This document shows, piece after piece, positions 13,765 through 26,300 of a DNA stretch of 64,000 bases. Origin of the DNA: Melanocharis versteri (Eukaryota; Chordata; Aves; Passeriformes; Melanocharitidae); assembly GCA_013397845.1 (NCBI GenBank), contig VZTG01005160.1, positions 254,651 to 318,650 of the forward strand, read 5' to 3'. Position 1 is the first letter of the stretch, and each line of letters starts with the position of its first letter. A model generated the notes under the pieces. The model saw nothing but the letters and a program-made list of their open reading frames with translations, searched no databases and was not told where the DNA came from. The position numbers and the translations under genes were made by a program.

Positions 13765-13979
13765 GCTGATGCTCGGGTGCTGATGCTCGGGGCTGATGCT
13801 CGGGGCTGATGCTCGGGGCCGGTGCTCGGTGCTGATGCTCGGGGCTGATGCTCGGGGCTGATGCTCAGGGCCGGAGCCGGGGCTGATGCTCGGGTGCTGA
13901 TGCTCGGGGCTGATGCTCGGGGCCGGAGCCGGGGCCGGTGCTCGGGGCTGATGCTCGGTGCCGGTGCTCGGAGCCGGGC
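13765..13979. repeat. 13-bp minisatellite in the DAB2IP promoter island
   Basis: About sixteen tandem units of GCTGATGCTCGGG, with variants that insert one base or change to CCGGTGCTCGG and CCGGAGCCGGGG. The array ends about 485 bp before the DAB2IP start codon and is itself CpG-rich. Open frames across it come from the repeat and are not genes. Confidence 0.93.
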
Positions 13980-14434
13980 AGAGCGGCCGCAGCCGGAGCC
14001 GGGGCCGCGCTGCGCAGGGAGCTGGGAATCGTTCCAGGACACTTTGATCAGATGGCGCTGTCTGGCGGAGAGGATCCAGTCCAGGATTTCTTCCAGCCTA
14101 TGCTTCACGTTTCAGGAGCCCAGGCCAACTCTGGCTTCCTATTCCTACTCCAGCAGCCTTATCTTTTTGGGGGCAGGAGTTGTTAGCACAGTTTATCTTG
14201 CTCGCCGCGAGTCCTCCCTCAGCTGAGACATGCACTCCGGTGCCGCCTGCTTTTTTGTCCTCTCTCTCTCTCTTTTATGTTTTCTTCTTGTTGTTTTTCT
14301 TTTTAAATGTGTCAAGTGAAGAGTTCCTCTTCCCCCCTCTCCCTTTCCACTCCAAAGAACCACCCTCCAGTTCATTAAAACGCTGGGACCGTTTTGCTCC
14401 TGTGCCAGAGGGGAGAGAGCGAACCTGTGGCTGC

Positions 14435-14455
14435 ATGTGTGTGTGTGTAAAATAG
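14435..14455 (+). other. Upstream ORF in the presumed DAB2IP 5' leader
   Basis: An ATG at 14435 opens a six-codon frame (Met-Cys-Val-Cys-Val-Lys, stop TAG at 14453-14455) that ends 8 bases before the DAB2IP start codon. Its codons run through a short (TG)n tract, so its frame depends on repeat length. Removing one TG unit would place this ATG in frame with the main ORF. It matters only if transcription starts upstream of 14435, which is likely but not shown. Confidence 0.5.
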
Positions 14456-14463
14456 ATCCAAAA

Positions 14464-14581
14464 ATGTCCATGAACAGCAGGAAAAGTTCTGGGAGACCGT
14501 CCTACTACTACCGACTGCTCCGGAGGTCACGACTTCAGAGACAGCGAAGCCGATCCCGCAGCCGGAACAGGCTTAGCAGGG
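14464..14581 (+). CDS. DAB2IP: DAB2IP coding exon 1 (N-terminus)
   Basis: This encodes residues 1-39 and the first base of codon 40 of DAB2IP (AIP1), a cytoplasmic Ras GTPase-activating scaffold that in mammals dampens Ras, PI3K-Akt and TNF signalling and links to ASK1. The sequence shows Met-Ser-Met-Asn followed by SRKSSGRPSYYYRLLRR and a basic RLQRQRSRSRSRNR stretch, closely matching the mammalian long-isoform N-terminus (ARKSTGRSSYYYRLLRRP and so on). The start is the first in-frame ATG after an in-frame TGA at 14317-14319, and an A at position -3 gives a good context. The exon ends at a donor, GGG|GTAATT. Phase 1 fits exon 2, where the split codon becomes GAG (Glu). No domain lies here; the segment is predicted disordered and RS-rich. 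A second in-frame ATG at 14470 could also serve. Confidence 0.93.
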
Positions 14582-17540
14582 GTAATTGCGAGCACAGTTC
14601 TCTTTCAGTGCCGGTGCCCAGCCCGCTGCCGTAGGTGGGTGAGGCTGAGGCGGCCGGGATGGGCGCTGGCCCCGCGGCCCGGGAGCGGCTCGGGCTCTGC
14701 ACAAGGTCAGTGTGCGGGGGTTCGGGCCAGGCGGGGCTGCTCTAACCCCCAGGGCTGTCACTAACCCCGGCATTCCGGATAACCGCCGCTTTATCAGCTT
14801 TGCAGTTTGTGTCATTAAGGGAACGACTCCCAGAGGTGTTTGGAGGCCTAATTGATGCTTGCAGAGCTTTGAAAAGCCGTGCTTAGGAGATGGTGCCTCG
14901 CTGCAGAGGTGTATTGCTGGAACTTCTCGTTTTCTGTGAGCTGAGTGTCACCAGGGGGTTGTGGTGACAAAGCTGAGAACAGTTTAGGGGTAGAATTTTC
15001 CAAAGAGCTTAAAGATTGTGCTCCCAAGGCGTTGCAGAAACCTGTGGGACTTGAAGCCCCAAATCACTCTGCACTTTTAAAAATCTTGCTCTAAAAGGGC
15101 CTATTTGTCCTCATCATCAGGAGGGAGGTCTACTGAGGGATGTTTCTGTAGGGCACAGGCAGCCCATTCCTTCTACTGGAGGCAGCTCCTGACCCAGTTG
15201 CATTTTTAAAATAAGCTATTCTGCCTTTCTCTTCTAGTGTGAAATAACCGTTTATTGGTTCTTTTCCCTGTTGTTAAAGTAGCCAAAAAGTAGGAGTCTG
15301 TGAGTGTTTTCCTATTGAATTTTTTCAGAAAGGAGGGGAGGGGGTTTTGTTTGCTCTCCAGTCTGGCAGTCCTGGTATATTTATCATGCTGTGAGCTTAA
15401 TCAAAGCCATTAACTGAAAATAATTCCCGTTTTCTTGTTACTGTGTGACTAAAAAGCACAACTGCAACTTTGCGTCAGGTGTCTGTGCAAATCCAGGCTT
15501 GGACTGGTCTCACTGCAGTTATTTCTGATTTACAAAGCAGATTTTAGACTCGACTCTAGCACTGCAAGATTTAGCTCAGTGCAATGTCCTCTTTCCTCTT
15601 TTCCTGGCAGTCAGGATGATTTTAAGGATTTTGAATCATTGCTGAGAAAACAATAGGAAGCTAAATCAGTCCCTGAGCTTCAGCTTTTCCTTTAAGCACA
15701 CAGTGGTTTTCTTTGCATGATTTTTTTTTGTTGTTTTGCCTGTCGGGGAGGAGTGTTTGTAAACTCCCAAACATGTCCCAGTTCTCTTTCCCTCTTTATT
15801 TGTGTGCTGTGCAAAACCAAAGTATTTTACTGTCATTTCAGTTACTGTGACAAACTAAATGTGTTTAGTTTTGTTTAGGTAACCCAGTGTGAACTTAATG
15901 GCACAATTTGTCAGGAAGATGAGGAATATACAGGCGGATTTGATGGAAATGGGAATCAGCCCGAAAGTTTGTAAGAAATTGGATTTGAACCAGCTGAAAT
16001 CTTGTTGCTGTTGATCTCTCCTGGAGTATTTTGTGTTGTCTCTGGGATCCCTGCCTCTCAGCACCAGCTGAGCGCCTCTTGTCTGTAGGTCTGAAAGGGA
16101 TTTGCAAAGCTGGATGAGAATTTTCTCTTTATTTTTGGTGTGTTTTTGTTGTGCAGTGGTGGTGTCACACAGCCAGGCCACACAGCAGGTCAGAGGGGGC
16201 TTGCTCCAGCCTGGGCAGGATGGTGGAAGCTGCAATAATGCAATGGGAATACTTTCCCTGACAGTTTTGTTCCAACTGGAAGATTGATGAACTGCGGGGG
16301 TCTGGGGGCTGAGGAAAATGCAGAAATCAGGAGGAGGTTCTGGATTTTGGGGTGTGGTGTAGTGTTGAATTCCAAACCCTGCAATTCTGGAGGAAAGAGG
16401 GAGCTGAGGGCCCCCTCCTCACAGGCTGATCCGCAGTGGAGTTTGCTGTCTCTGGCTGGGATACTCAGAGATCAGGAATCTTTGGTGGGAGGTTGCCATA
16501 AATTCAGGCGGATTGGAGTTACTTCACAGGAATTGGCAGTGTCTGGTTTGCCACGTGTGTGTTTCCCAGACATCCTCTTGGCAGTTTTTGCACTCTGCAG
16601 TCTCCGGACCCTTTGCCAAGATCCCCACAGGGCCCAGGTGAGCCTGTGGTGATACCAGGAAGTTGATCTTTTACAAGGGATGTCACTTCAGCAGATGCTT
16701 TTGGACAGGCACCCTGCTGGGGGTCAGGCAGTCCTTACCCATTTACCAGGGAGGAGATCTCTGGTGGCACAGGATCCCTGTCCCCATGTGGGACCGTTCC
16801 CTGTGCTCCATCCATCCCAGATGGTGAATGCCTGGTGCTGGAGCTGAGGCTGGAGCACCCAGGAGACTGAGCTGCTGTGAGTCAGAGCCCCCTTCCAGCC
16901 CCCTCTGTTTGTATCCATCAGGCTCTGAACACGCAGGAGTTGTGTTTAAAAACATGTATTTACACACTGCCACAGCCCAGTCTCCCCCCAGTGGCAATGC
17001 CACCCAGCCACACCTGCCCTTCTGACACTGCTGCTGCTGCCAGCCCTTGGTAGTGGTGGAGGGACAGAGCCCATCCTGCCCCAGGATCAGCAGGAAAAGT
17101 CAGGCTCTGTGAGGGCTGAGACCCAGTTTGGGAAATGGGTTTTGCTTCCTGAGGTACAGAGAGAGCCACTCCCTCAGGAAAGTGCTGCTGTGGTGCTTTC
17201 AGCTGGGCAAAGTGAGCAGAGTTTGCATTTCTGTGCAAGGATCTGAGGGAAGGAGGGGAGAGCTTTGTGTTGGGACTCCAGATGGAGCCAATCTGCTGCA
17301 GTGTGTGGAAAAATGTCCAGGACTTTGAGCTGTTGGCAGTGACAGCAGCTTGTTCAATGGTTCAAGTGATGGCATCCTCTGTTCTGGAGCTCTGGTCAGC
17401 CCTGGTGCCTTTAACACACTCATCACATTTCGGTGTGTTTGTCACTCTGTCCCTTTGGGAGGCCCAGGCTGGAATATCCGAGCAGTGAAACTGGTGGGGA
17501 GGGCGAAGCTGAGCAGGAGGAGAAGGCTGCTCTGAGGAGG

Positions 17541-17570
17541 CTGATGGGATCCTGCCTGATGGGATCCTGC
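17541..17570. repeat. Perfect 15-bp tandem duplication
   Basis: CTGATGGGATCCTGC occurs twice back to back with no differences, within DAB2IP intron 1. Confidence 0.95.
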
Positions 17571-20500
17571 CTCCAGCACGTTCAAACCATGGCTGTGTGA
17601 GAGTGGGTAAAGCAGACAGGCTTCACTGCACTGTTAATCTCTGCTGGAATGAGGACGGTGCCTGAAACCCCCGGCTCTGCTCTCCACAGAGAGTCAGGAC
17701 GTGCTGCAGGTAAACATTAGTTAGATAAAAAAACTACCTGCAGAACCCCTGGACCATCTGTTCAGCTCAGAGATGTGTGGGACTGTGGGAGGAATCATGG
17801 CAGTAATTATAATTACTCCCAGGCGATGCATCTGATGTAATGGAAGGTACTTGGGAGGCAGAGAGGGGAGAAGGAGGATTTTCAGTGACAGCAGCACCTG
17901 CTTGTGCCTGCACTTGGGTCTGTGGCTTTTCTTCAGGGTCTCTCTGCTTCTCCTTACTCATGGACACAAGGAAGGTCAGTGGGAAGCGTTCTGAAAATTC
18001 CCTTTGCTGATAGAAACCCCTCGTGGGTGCTCCATTCACCATCCCACCTCTGAGCCAAATGCAGCTTTGGCTTCAGGGCTTTCTCGTGTAAAACTGCAGG
18101 CAATCAGTTGGCATCAAAGCCCCGAGAATTTGAGAACATTGGAGTTCCTGATCTTGAAGGTTTAGTGTTCCTGATACTTCTGCCTCTGTCAGCCTCGGAC
18201 ATAAATGTCTTGCTCTGAGTTCTGTTTATCACAGATGCTTTTCAAAGTGTTTTATGAAAAGGATTTTTATTGAACAGGCTTTCTTTTTCCTTTCCTTTGA
18301 TGGCTGCTGTGAAGAGAAAACTGACTGATCTTCAGCAAAGCCCAGAATTTCAGTGCACCAAACACTGAGCTGGGAGGCCAAGGTCAGGCTGGGTTTTTTT
18401 CTCAGCACAGGCTATTCAGATACACATCTGTTGAAAACAGCTGGAATTTAGTCTTTCTCTCTCTGTTTGATGAAATCAAAACCTTTTAAGTGATAAATGA
18501 GAGATCAGCTTATACCCAAATAATCAATACCTTGGAGGTTCAGGCACTCGCTTGGGACAAGGGAAGCAGCGACTGGAAAATTGGCCCAGCATGTCCCAGA
18601 GTGACATAACAACTAAGGAGGTTTTATTATATTTAAAGCCAACTGAAATTGCACTCACCTCTCGCTAATCTTCCCTAGCTGAAAATCTGTTCTGCAGCAC
18701 GTTAACAAAAAGTGGTGTTGGACAAGGAATGCTGGTGGAATTTCTCCCTTTCCACTTCTGCAGGACTTTGTTTTTCATTTAAGGGCTGGGAGCAGGCAAT
18801 GAGGAGCCCAGTAATAAATACTAGCAATAGGCTTGGGGTTTTTTTTCCAAGGGTGGTGTCTTTTAAATGCCAGGAAAAGGAGACCTTCCTGCTTTGCACT
18901 TTTTAATGATCATTGCTTTGTTTTTCAAGTCTCTTTTGTGGCATTTTGTGTTTCACCACAGAAGTCTTGCAGTCTTTCATTGAAATTTTAACAGCATGGC
19001 TGACAGATGCCCATAGAAAAGATATGCAAAATGTTTTAAGCTGTGCTGTTTGTAGGAAATACTCACTGGCAGCTGTGCTATTTTTAGCACCAGTGCTCCA
19101 GCTGAGACTTTGCTGTGTTTGTTCAATGCTTCATTGTCTAGTAAAAATCGAGACTAAATTTAATGACTTGGGAAGTGGTGCGTGATGGAGGAATTCTGGA
19201 ACTGTTTTGATATTAAACAATGCTTAAATCTCTGAATCCCTTTAATAAGCAAAAATTTAGAGCGAATTTATTGGAGGCAGATTTACTGGACTGGCCCTTC
19301 AGCAGGAGCGAGGTGGCAGCAGTGCCTCAACTCCCTTTGCTCCTCCAGCAAACCCTGACCTGCCCCACCTCCTCCAGACATGCCAGAAATGCAGGAAGAT
19401 CCACACTCAGTGAGTGCTCCCTGTGAAAAATTCCTACGGGATCAAAAGTGAATCAAGTAGTAGAAGTTCCCCTGGGAAACCCCAGTGGGAATCTCTGAGG
19501 AGCACTGTCACTTTTTGCTCATCTTTTCCTTTATCTCTGTTTCCAGCCCTCTCCTCCTGACAGTCCCCTCCTTTTCCCCTGACTGTGTTCCTGAGAGGGG
19601 CTGACTGCTCTGAAAGGAATTAAGTAGCAGATTTGCTCTCGAGTAATGCAGAATGAGTTTTTATCTACAAGCCATAGGTAATAAATGAGAAAGAGGTTAA
19701 AAACCCTGGTCTGAGTCCAAACTAGAATTGCTTCCAAAAACATGCTTCGAGGGGTTTCAGCAGACTTTTCATGATCACTCATGTATTAGAGTAAGTTTGT
19801 CTCCTTACAGCTGTGGCAGTCCAAACAATTTAGACACAGAGCTGCCTTTTAAAGCTTTTAAACCTGTATTTCCCTTGAAGGTCTTCTAGTGTGCCACTAA
19901 TCCCCTAAGTTATTGCACTGAAGGCACTCTCTAATCCTTTAATTCACTCTGCTATCAATAGAGATGGGAACGAGCTGGGTCAGGGAATGTTCTCATTTGG
20001 GCTTTATCAGTTTTGCTTTTTTCAGCTCAGACACTACTGAGGGTAGTTTGCTTTCCTTTGCAACACCCCAGAGAATATTTTAGAGTTAGACACTAATTGT
20101 TTGTGTGTTTGTGTAGATGCTTATTAAAAAAGGTGCACAAGCCCCAGAACTCCTGACTCCTGTCACTGGTTTGTGCAGCCTCGGGGTCAGGCTTTTACAC
20201 GGAGCTCCCTCAGGCCCCTTGGGGAATCAGAGAATGTAAAAATGGATGGCTTTTTGAGAACTGTGAATCCATTCCCCATCTAGGGCTGGTGAGGGTCAAG
20301 GAGCAGTGTCAGCCACAGGTTATTTCTGGAAGCCTCTTTCCCCCAGACCGACATGAGAGAGAGATTCTGACTAATGTTTCTTTGGTGCTGAAGGTGAAGC
20401 TTTGAGGTGATGAGCAATGCCAGACAAGCGTTAAGGTTTTATTAATGAGCAGAAACTCTAAAAGACTGGTCAGAGCAACACATGGCCTGAATTTGGCAGG

Positions 20501-23500
20501 TTTGTGCTGTCCATTGGTTTTTTCCTTGCATGAGGGGCATGTTTTTATTGTAGGTCTGGTTTGGAGAGCCCGGCAGGGACCACAGGAGGCTCCCAGAGGC
20601 TCATTAGGAATCCCAGGCTCTCACATTGCTCCAGAAGTTCATCTTAAGTTGAGCATTGAAGCATTCAATTGGAGGAAAAACATGCCACAGAGAAGAACAG
20701 TGGTTCCAAACGTTGACAGGAATAAAGACGACCAAAGTTTTGCTTCATTAACATTTGCACTGAAAGAGGAATCCTCAGACGCTGAGCACTTAATGTTTCC
20801 TTTTGAAGAAACCAATTTATGTGAAGTGCAAGTTTCTTTTGTACCTTATGTGCTCATATTTTTGATTTCTTACAGCATTTCTGCATCACTGAATTTCTTT
20901 TAGAGTCAGAGATCAAGCCTGGGCTTGTTCTGAAGTACCCAAATGTGGTAATAGGTGGACTGGTGTAAAATTTGGCGTCTGGAGTTAAATTACAGGATGC
21001 TTCTTAAGCTTCTTGGTTTCTATAGGAACAAGTAATAGTCATCCTTCATGATTAAGCAGTGTCCATGGTAACCAAAGAACAAGTTTTAAATGAAAGATAT
21101 TTTCCCTTTACATTTTTAGCAGTCAAAGGTTACCAATTATTACCTTTATACCCTTAGATAAGAACACATTTTGATGGGGCTGGTGTGTTTGAAGTGAGAA
21201 CATTTGGTGTTCATTTACATAACTTTGCTTCTAGGATCAGCTGAAATTTGGGTGAACACCAAAATGAAATTTCAGAGCGTGGAGTGAGGTGCATTAACCT
21301 CCCCAGGAGGGTGAATGTTGGTCACTGAATTCCTGAACTGTTCTGTAGGGTTGCAGAACAAGTGCCCGTTTGCTCCTCGGGGTGACTGCAGGGCAGTAGT
21401 GGAGGGAGGAATTCCAGCACAGATCTGGCATATTTTTTAGGATGGAAAATGTAAATGTCAGTGTTGGTGTAGGTAAGAACATCCTCCTGCTCCCTCCTGT
21501 TTCAAAAATAGGTAGGGAAGTGAAAACACGACTGGTTTTTAATGTTTCTTGTCTCTCTTTGGCACTGGTGGTGTTTGCTTGAAAACTGCAGAGTGTGTGC
21601 AGCTGCCACCTGCGAGTGTTTGCAGAGCAGGTTTGTGGGAGAGGAGCAGAAATACCCACCCACCCCCAGAGGAAATAAAAGGATCAGTCACAATAAATTA
21701 GGATTTACATTCCACAATTTCTAATAGCGAAACAATTGCTAAGAGAGTCTGAGCAGCCAGAGGAGAGATGGATGAGGAACAGCAGTGAGCAGGGATGGAT
21801 TCTCAGCAGGATTTTGGGCACAGGGGTGCATTGCCCAGGTGTGCAGAGCTGCTGTGCCTGACACAGCTGCCTGTGCACACACTCACATCCACACAGAGCA
21901 GAGGCACAACGTCTGTGCAAAAATAACCCTCACTTTATAGGCATTATCTTCTATTAGTGTGTATTAAAGTGAAGGAGACTTGTTTCTGTTTGCTGAGGGA
22001 ACTCTGAGGCCTCCTGGATAAACGTTTGGGAAACCAGAAAAGCCCTCTCAGCTGTCCCTAACTCTGTCCCCAGTCCTAGCCCTCCCTAACTGGAGGAAGA
22101 ACAGTGGTTCCAGATTTTGCTGTCACTGCTGCTTTGAGTTGCTTCCTCATGGCAGATACTGTATTTTGGTGGGTACTAAAACTCACTGCCATGCATTACT
22201 TAAAATCCAGTCTTTTTCTGTGTTTCCAATGAAGCTGTATCCTAAATAGCCAGTGTCAAATCCCAACCCTCTGCTTTCCTGAGCAGAGTTAAAGTTCCTT
22301 GGCTGCTAAGGCAGTGTGAGGTGGGTGAGTTGGCTCTGGGCATTGAGACTCTCTGAGGCTGCTCTGAGAGCCACATGCACCATGTGAAATTCAAATCTTA
22401 ATGTTTGGTCTATTATGCAGATGGATGTGAACAGAGATACGTGTGTGACCCCATTTATCTCTCTAATGAAGTGCCATCAATAGAACATCTGTTTCTCTGC
22501 TGTAGAAGATGAAACCTCTGATGAATCATGCTTATAAATTAAGTATTTATTTATTTAATTTGCATTTTACCAGTACAGACCTGTTCCAGCAGCCACCATG
22601 CGCGGCTGGAAAAATGGCCTGGGAATTAAACTGTGTGAAGTTTTCATTCCTGCTGAGGGTGTTTCGTGTGAAGGGAGCTGTTCTGGCCCGAGCTCCAGGT
22701 CAGTTAGGCAGAGGAGCCCCAAACCAACCCCCACTGGCAGGGGACAGACCCAGCCCTGCCCTGGCTGCTGTGTCCAGGTGACTCCTCCAGCTGACAGGGA
22801 ATTGCAGAGTGTGGAGGTTTCTCCTTGCCCTCAGATTGCCTCTGTGGATAAAGTGCTGCAAGAAAGCGTGTGGTGACAGAGCAGAATCTTTGCAGGAAGG
22901 TTCAGCATGATGGATGAGCCTAATTTAAATCTCCCCAGAGCTGACTCCTTGTTCTCCACACTCCGTGTTGCTTGTCTTTATCATCACATGGGAGGAAGCT
23001 GATGTTCCACTTCACTTTATCATCCTTTCCACTTTAACCAGGGTATTGGCAGTCGCCACGATCTGGCCCCCAACCAGGATAGAATTTCAGCTTTTTCTGA
23101 TGTATTTTTTAAGTCGGAGCTTGATTTCAGTTTTGCCCTGGAGAAAAGGCTCCTAATGATATGCCGTTAGCAGAGGAGGAATTTGTTCTGTGGCTATTTT
23201 AGCAGAGGAAGATAAATATCATACATATTTTATTTCAGAGACTAATAAAGAAAGAATAAAAATACCAAATATATATACACGTATCTAGTTAAAAAATACC
23301 AGACAGTAAAATGGAGTTTGTACTACAGGCTGCTCAGTCAGCATGATTTGCTGTTTATCTTTAGAAAGGGAGGGTCGTTTTCTGCATGTGTTATACTCTG
23401 CCCCTGGCACCAGGTCTGGGGACCTGCAGCTGTGCCTTGTGCACGTGGATCCCATCTGATCTCTGGGTTTGTAGCACTCAGAAGTTGCTGTGTGTATTTC

Positions 23501-23799
23501 CAGACTCCTCACAGTGAGAATTACCTCAGCTTTCCTTTCCCGTTAGTGCTATTCTCTTCTTTCCCTTTTGCCCTTGCCGAGGGATTTTTCCTTGGCAAAT
23601 CCATTTAATCTGTCTCCTGGTAGAGGATGTGTTCCCCCTGGGTTCTGGGGGGCAGGGCTTGCCCTGGGTGTCAGGCAGAGGGGAGCTGAGTGCCCGGCTG
23701 TGCTGGGGTGGCTCCACACGGGGAAAGAGCAGAGAAAGGGCAGGGAAAGCGCTTTTAACGCCACTGACCATCAACTGACCCAGCAGCCAAACCCCGGCT

Positions 23800-23930
23800 G
23801 GAGAATTCCCAGCGCTGCGGCTGGGGCTGGGCCGGGAGCGCTTGGCCAGCCAAGGGCCTCCAGCTCCATCTAGTGAGGCGCTGGCATCGCGGCTGGCACG
23901 CACAGCCCGCTGCTGGGGGGCACAGCAGCT
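23800..23930. other. GC-rich CpG cluster in intron 1
   Basis: Roughly ten CpGs occur in about 130 bases, against a CpG-poor background. No start codon followed by a donor that would fit the phase of exon 2 was found here. It may be a regulatory element or simply a GC-rich patch. Confidence 0.3.
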
Positions 23931-25899
23931 TCTCCAGCTCTGGGGGAGAGAAACCCCTCCTGAGCTTTCCAGGAGAGAAGGGGCTGCGGCACCAGGCAGC
24001 CAGAGCCCGCAGAAAGACAAGTGAAGAGTCTTTGCTGCTTGCACACATCAAAAAGCACCGTGGCAGCTGCTGGGAAAAGAGTTCTCTTACTGGGTAATAG
24101 GGAAAATAAAAGAATAGATACGTATCAAGTACTCAGAAAAATAGCAGAGCTTTTTTCAGTACCAGATTCAAGAGCCATTAATAGCGCTGGCTCAGGAGCA
24201 GGATGAGGAATATTAAATCCACAATATCCAGGAATCTGACACAGAGATGAGGGGAGATCCATTAAAGTGCACAGCGTGCCATGGCAAAGGTCAGTGTCAC
24301 TCCAAATCATTATTTAACAAAGCAAAAGCTCTTCTTTCAGGAGTTCTTAGGCCCACTTTGACAGAAGATGGTAACAGATTTTAGCTGAGGGAACCAGTGT
24401 GTTCTGATGTTTTCTGGGATTTGTTTTCTGTATTCCAGCCACTTTTAACAGGGCTCTTCAGTTCACACAGCTGTCCCAGCCACCGTTCTTGGAGCTGCAG
24501 AGAATTGTGTGGCTCTGAGTGCTGCTTCAGGTGCCTTTTGATGCTTTTAGGCAGGGGCACCGTTATCAGAGACACACTGAATGTGGTGCTTTGTCACATG
24601 GAAGTCACCTGTGGGGGAAACAAAGGTACTGGTGAGGAGCTGGATCAGTTTGGTGTAGTCACGGTGGAGAGCATCAACTGTAGGCATAGACTCAGTTGTT
24701 TAATTCGAATTATTTTGTGCCCAGAAGGCAAGTAATGATCCCAATTTATTTTTTTGTTCTGTATGTAAACAGTTAGATAAGGGGGAGGGTTTTTTACAAG
24801 CTGTAGTTCTGTAAACAGTGTCCTTAATTGTCTGGAAAGGTCATGAGAGCATGAGAAAATGTGAAACTATTTCTGCTTGGAGCATGAAATGAGTGGGGAG
24901 TGAATCAGTGGTTCTGATGTGGAAGAGTTGTGGGTACAGCCAGGGGGATTGCTGGGCTTTATGGAAGTTTATGAATGTTTAAGCCAGAGATTCTAAGATG
25001 CAAAAAGAAATCATTTTATTCTAACATGAGAGGTGGGGGTGACACAACTTCTCTTAGCCTGGAGAACACCCTCTCTGTGTTCATTAGCTTTGCTTTCAGA
25101 GGAGTCTGCTTGTTCAGAGGGCACCAGCACCTGCCCTAAACCTCTGCTTCATGACCATTTTCATTTAAAAGTCTGTTTTATTGCCTAATAAAGGTTTGGC
25201 TTTTAATTAATTTTGTATGGTTATACTATTGCTGTGAGGGATCAGCTGGAATTCGCTGTGGATCAGCAGGGCTCTGGGTGATACATTCCAATAAATACTT
25301 CTGCAGGTAACTGAGCCACCAAGGTGGCCCTACAGCTGCATTCCTGGGCCAGCTGATGGGAGCAAGAAGGGCTTTCATAGCCTCTCACAGCTTCTTTGTC
25401 CCTGGAAATCAGACATTTTGGCATCTCTGCTTCTCACTCAAAGTTCTTCACGCCTCATGAAGGGGAAAGTTGGCTCAGCTCAGTGTTTATTATTTTCTGC
25501 CTTTGTCTATTCCACTTTAAAAGTGGCTCTCTATTCCCTTCTAAATCCCCATTTGGATTCAGACTAAAGATCCATCTTTTCTCCTGAGCTCCTGTGGCCA
25601 CCCAAAGCTGTCTGAAATGTAGATTTTTCTGCAGCCTCTCCTGAGTATCTGGAATCTCACAGACATTACAGATACCTGTTCTCCAGGGATCGTTCTTAAT
25701 TCATAAATGCTACCGTGAGCCATGTTAAAACACTGTCACCGTGCCTCCTCCTCTCCTCTCTTGGGTTTGTAATAAGGACTTATTAGATAATGCAGAAATT
25801 AGAGGAATAACACCTAAATTCATTAAGCAATAAAATTAATTCACGGCCTGTAATTGTATGAGCAGGAGACCGGTAATTCCTGTTCCCTCTGGTTTCACA

Positions 25900-26300
25900 G
25901 AAACTCCACCCTGGCAGCGCTGGGGCAGCTGCGGTGTCGGGCAGTGCCCGGTGGGGCAGGACAGGGAGGAGCTCAGCCCCGCTGCCGAGCTGGGGAGCAG
26001 CCTGACCCTTCCAGGGCTGCCTGCGGGACCTCTGCCACCAGCCCTTGGTTCCGCAGAGCTCGTAGTTCCCTGCATCACCTCCAGACCATCTGGTGAAGTT
26101 TTTCTGTGCTCCAGAGTCTCCTTTCCATAGGCGCGTCCCTGCGGTGGGAGCAGGAACCTGCGCTCCTGCCGTGTCTCCGGTGCTGCTGCCTGCTCTGGCA
26201 TTCCAGTCATTCTTCTCTTTCCTCCTGCCTCTGATGAAGTCATCACCTCTCCTTCTCTCCCTCCCGGCTCGTTCCGAGTGCCATGGCATGTGCGCTGCTC
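25900..26300. other. GC-rich CpG cluster in intron 1
   Basis: A CpG-enriched stretch follows an AT-rich block with several TAAT-type cores (25790-25860). The pairing resembles some developmental enhancers or minor promoters. No exon could be supported. Open frames on both strands here are composition-driven. Confidence 0.3.

Larger units (their letters stand above)
13740..14780 (+). promoter_or_regulatory. DAB2IP: DAB2IP upstream promoter region (CpG island)
   Basis: CpG dinucleotides are dense at 13740-14030 and 14490-14780, flanking coding exon 1, with a less CpG-rich stretch between. No convincing TATA box is visible upstream of the start codon. A (TC)n tract lies at about 14259-14273. 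The features fit a TATA-less CpG-island promoter with dispersed start sites. The 5' end of the transcript cannot be placed from sequence alone. A GC-rich minisatellite occupies 13765-13979 within the same island. Confidence 0.7.

Noticed and set aside
14437..14463. N-terminal extension of DAB2IP starting at an in-frame GTG
   Set aside because: GTG is not expected as a start here; the first in-frame ATG is at 14464 and matches the family's N-terminus.
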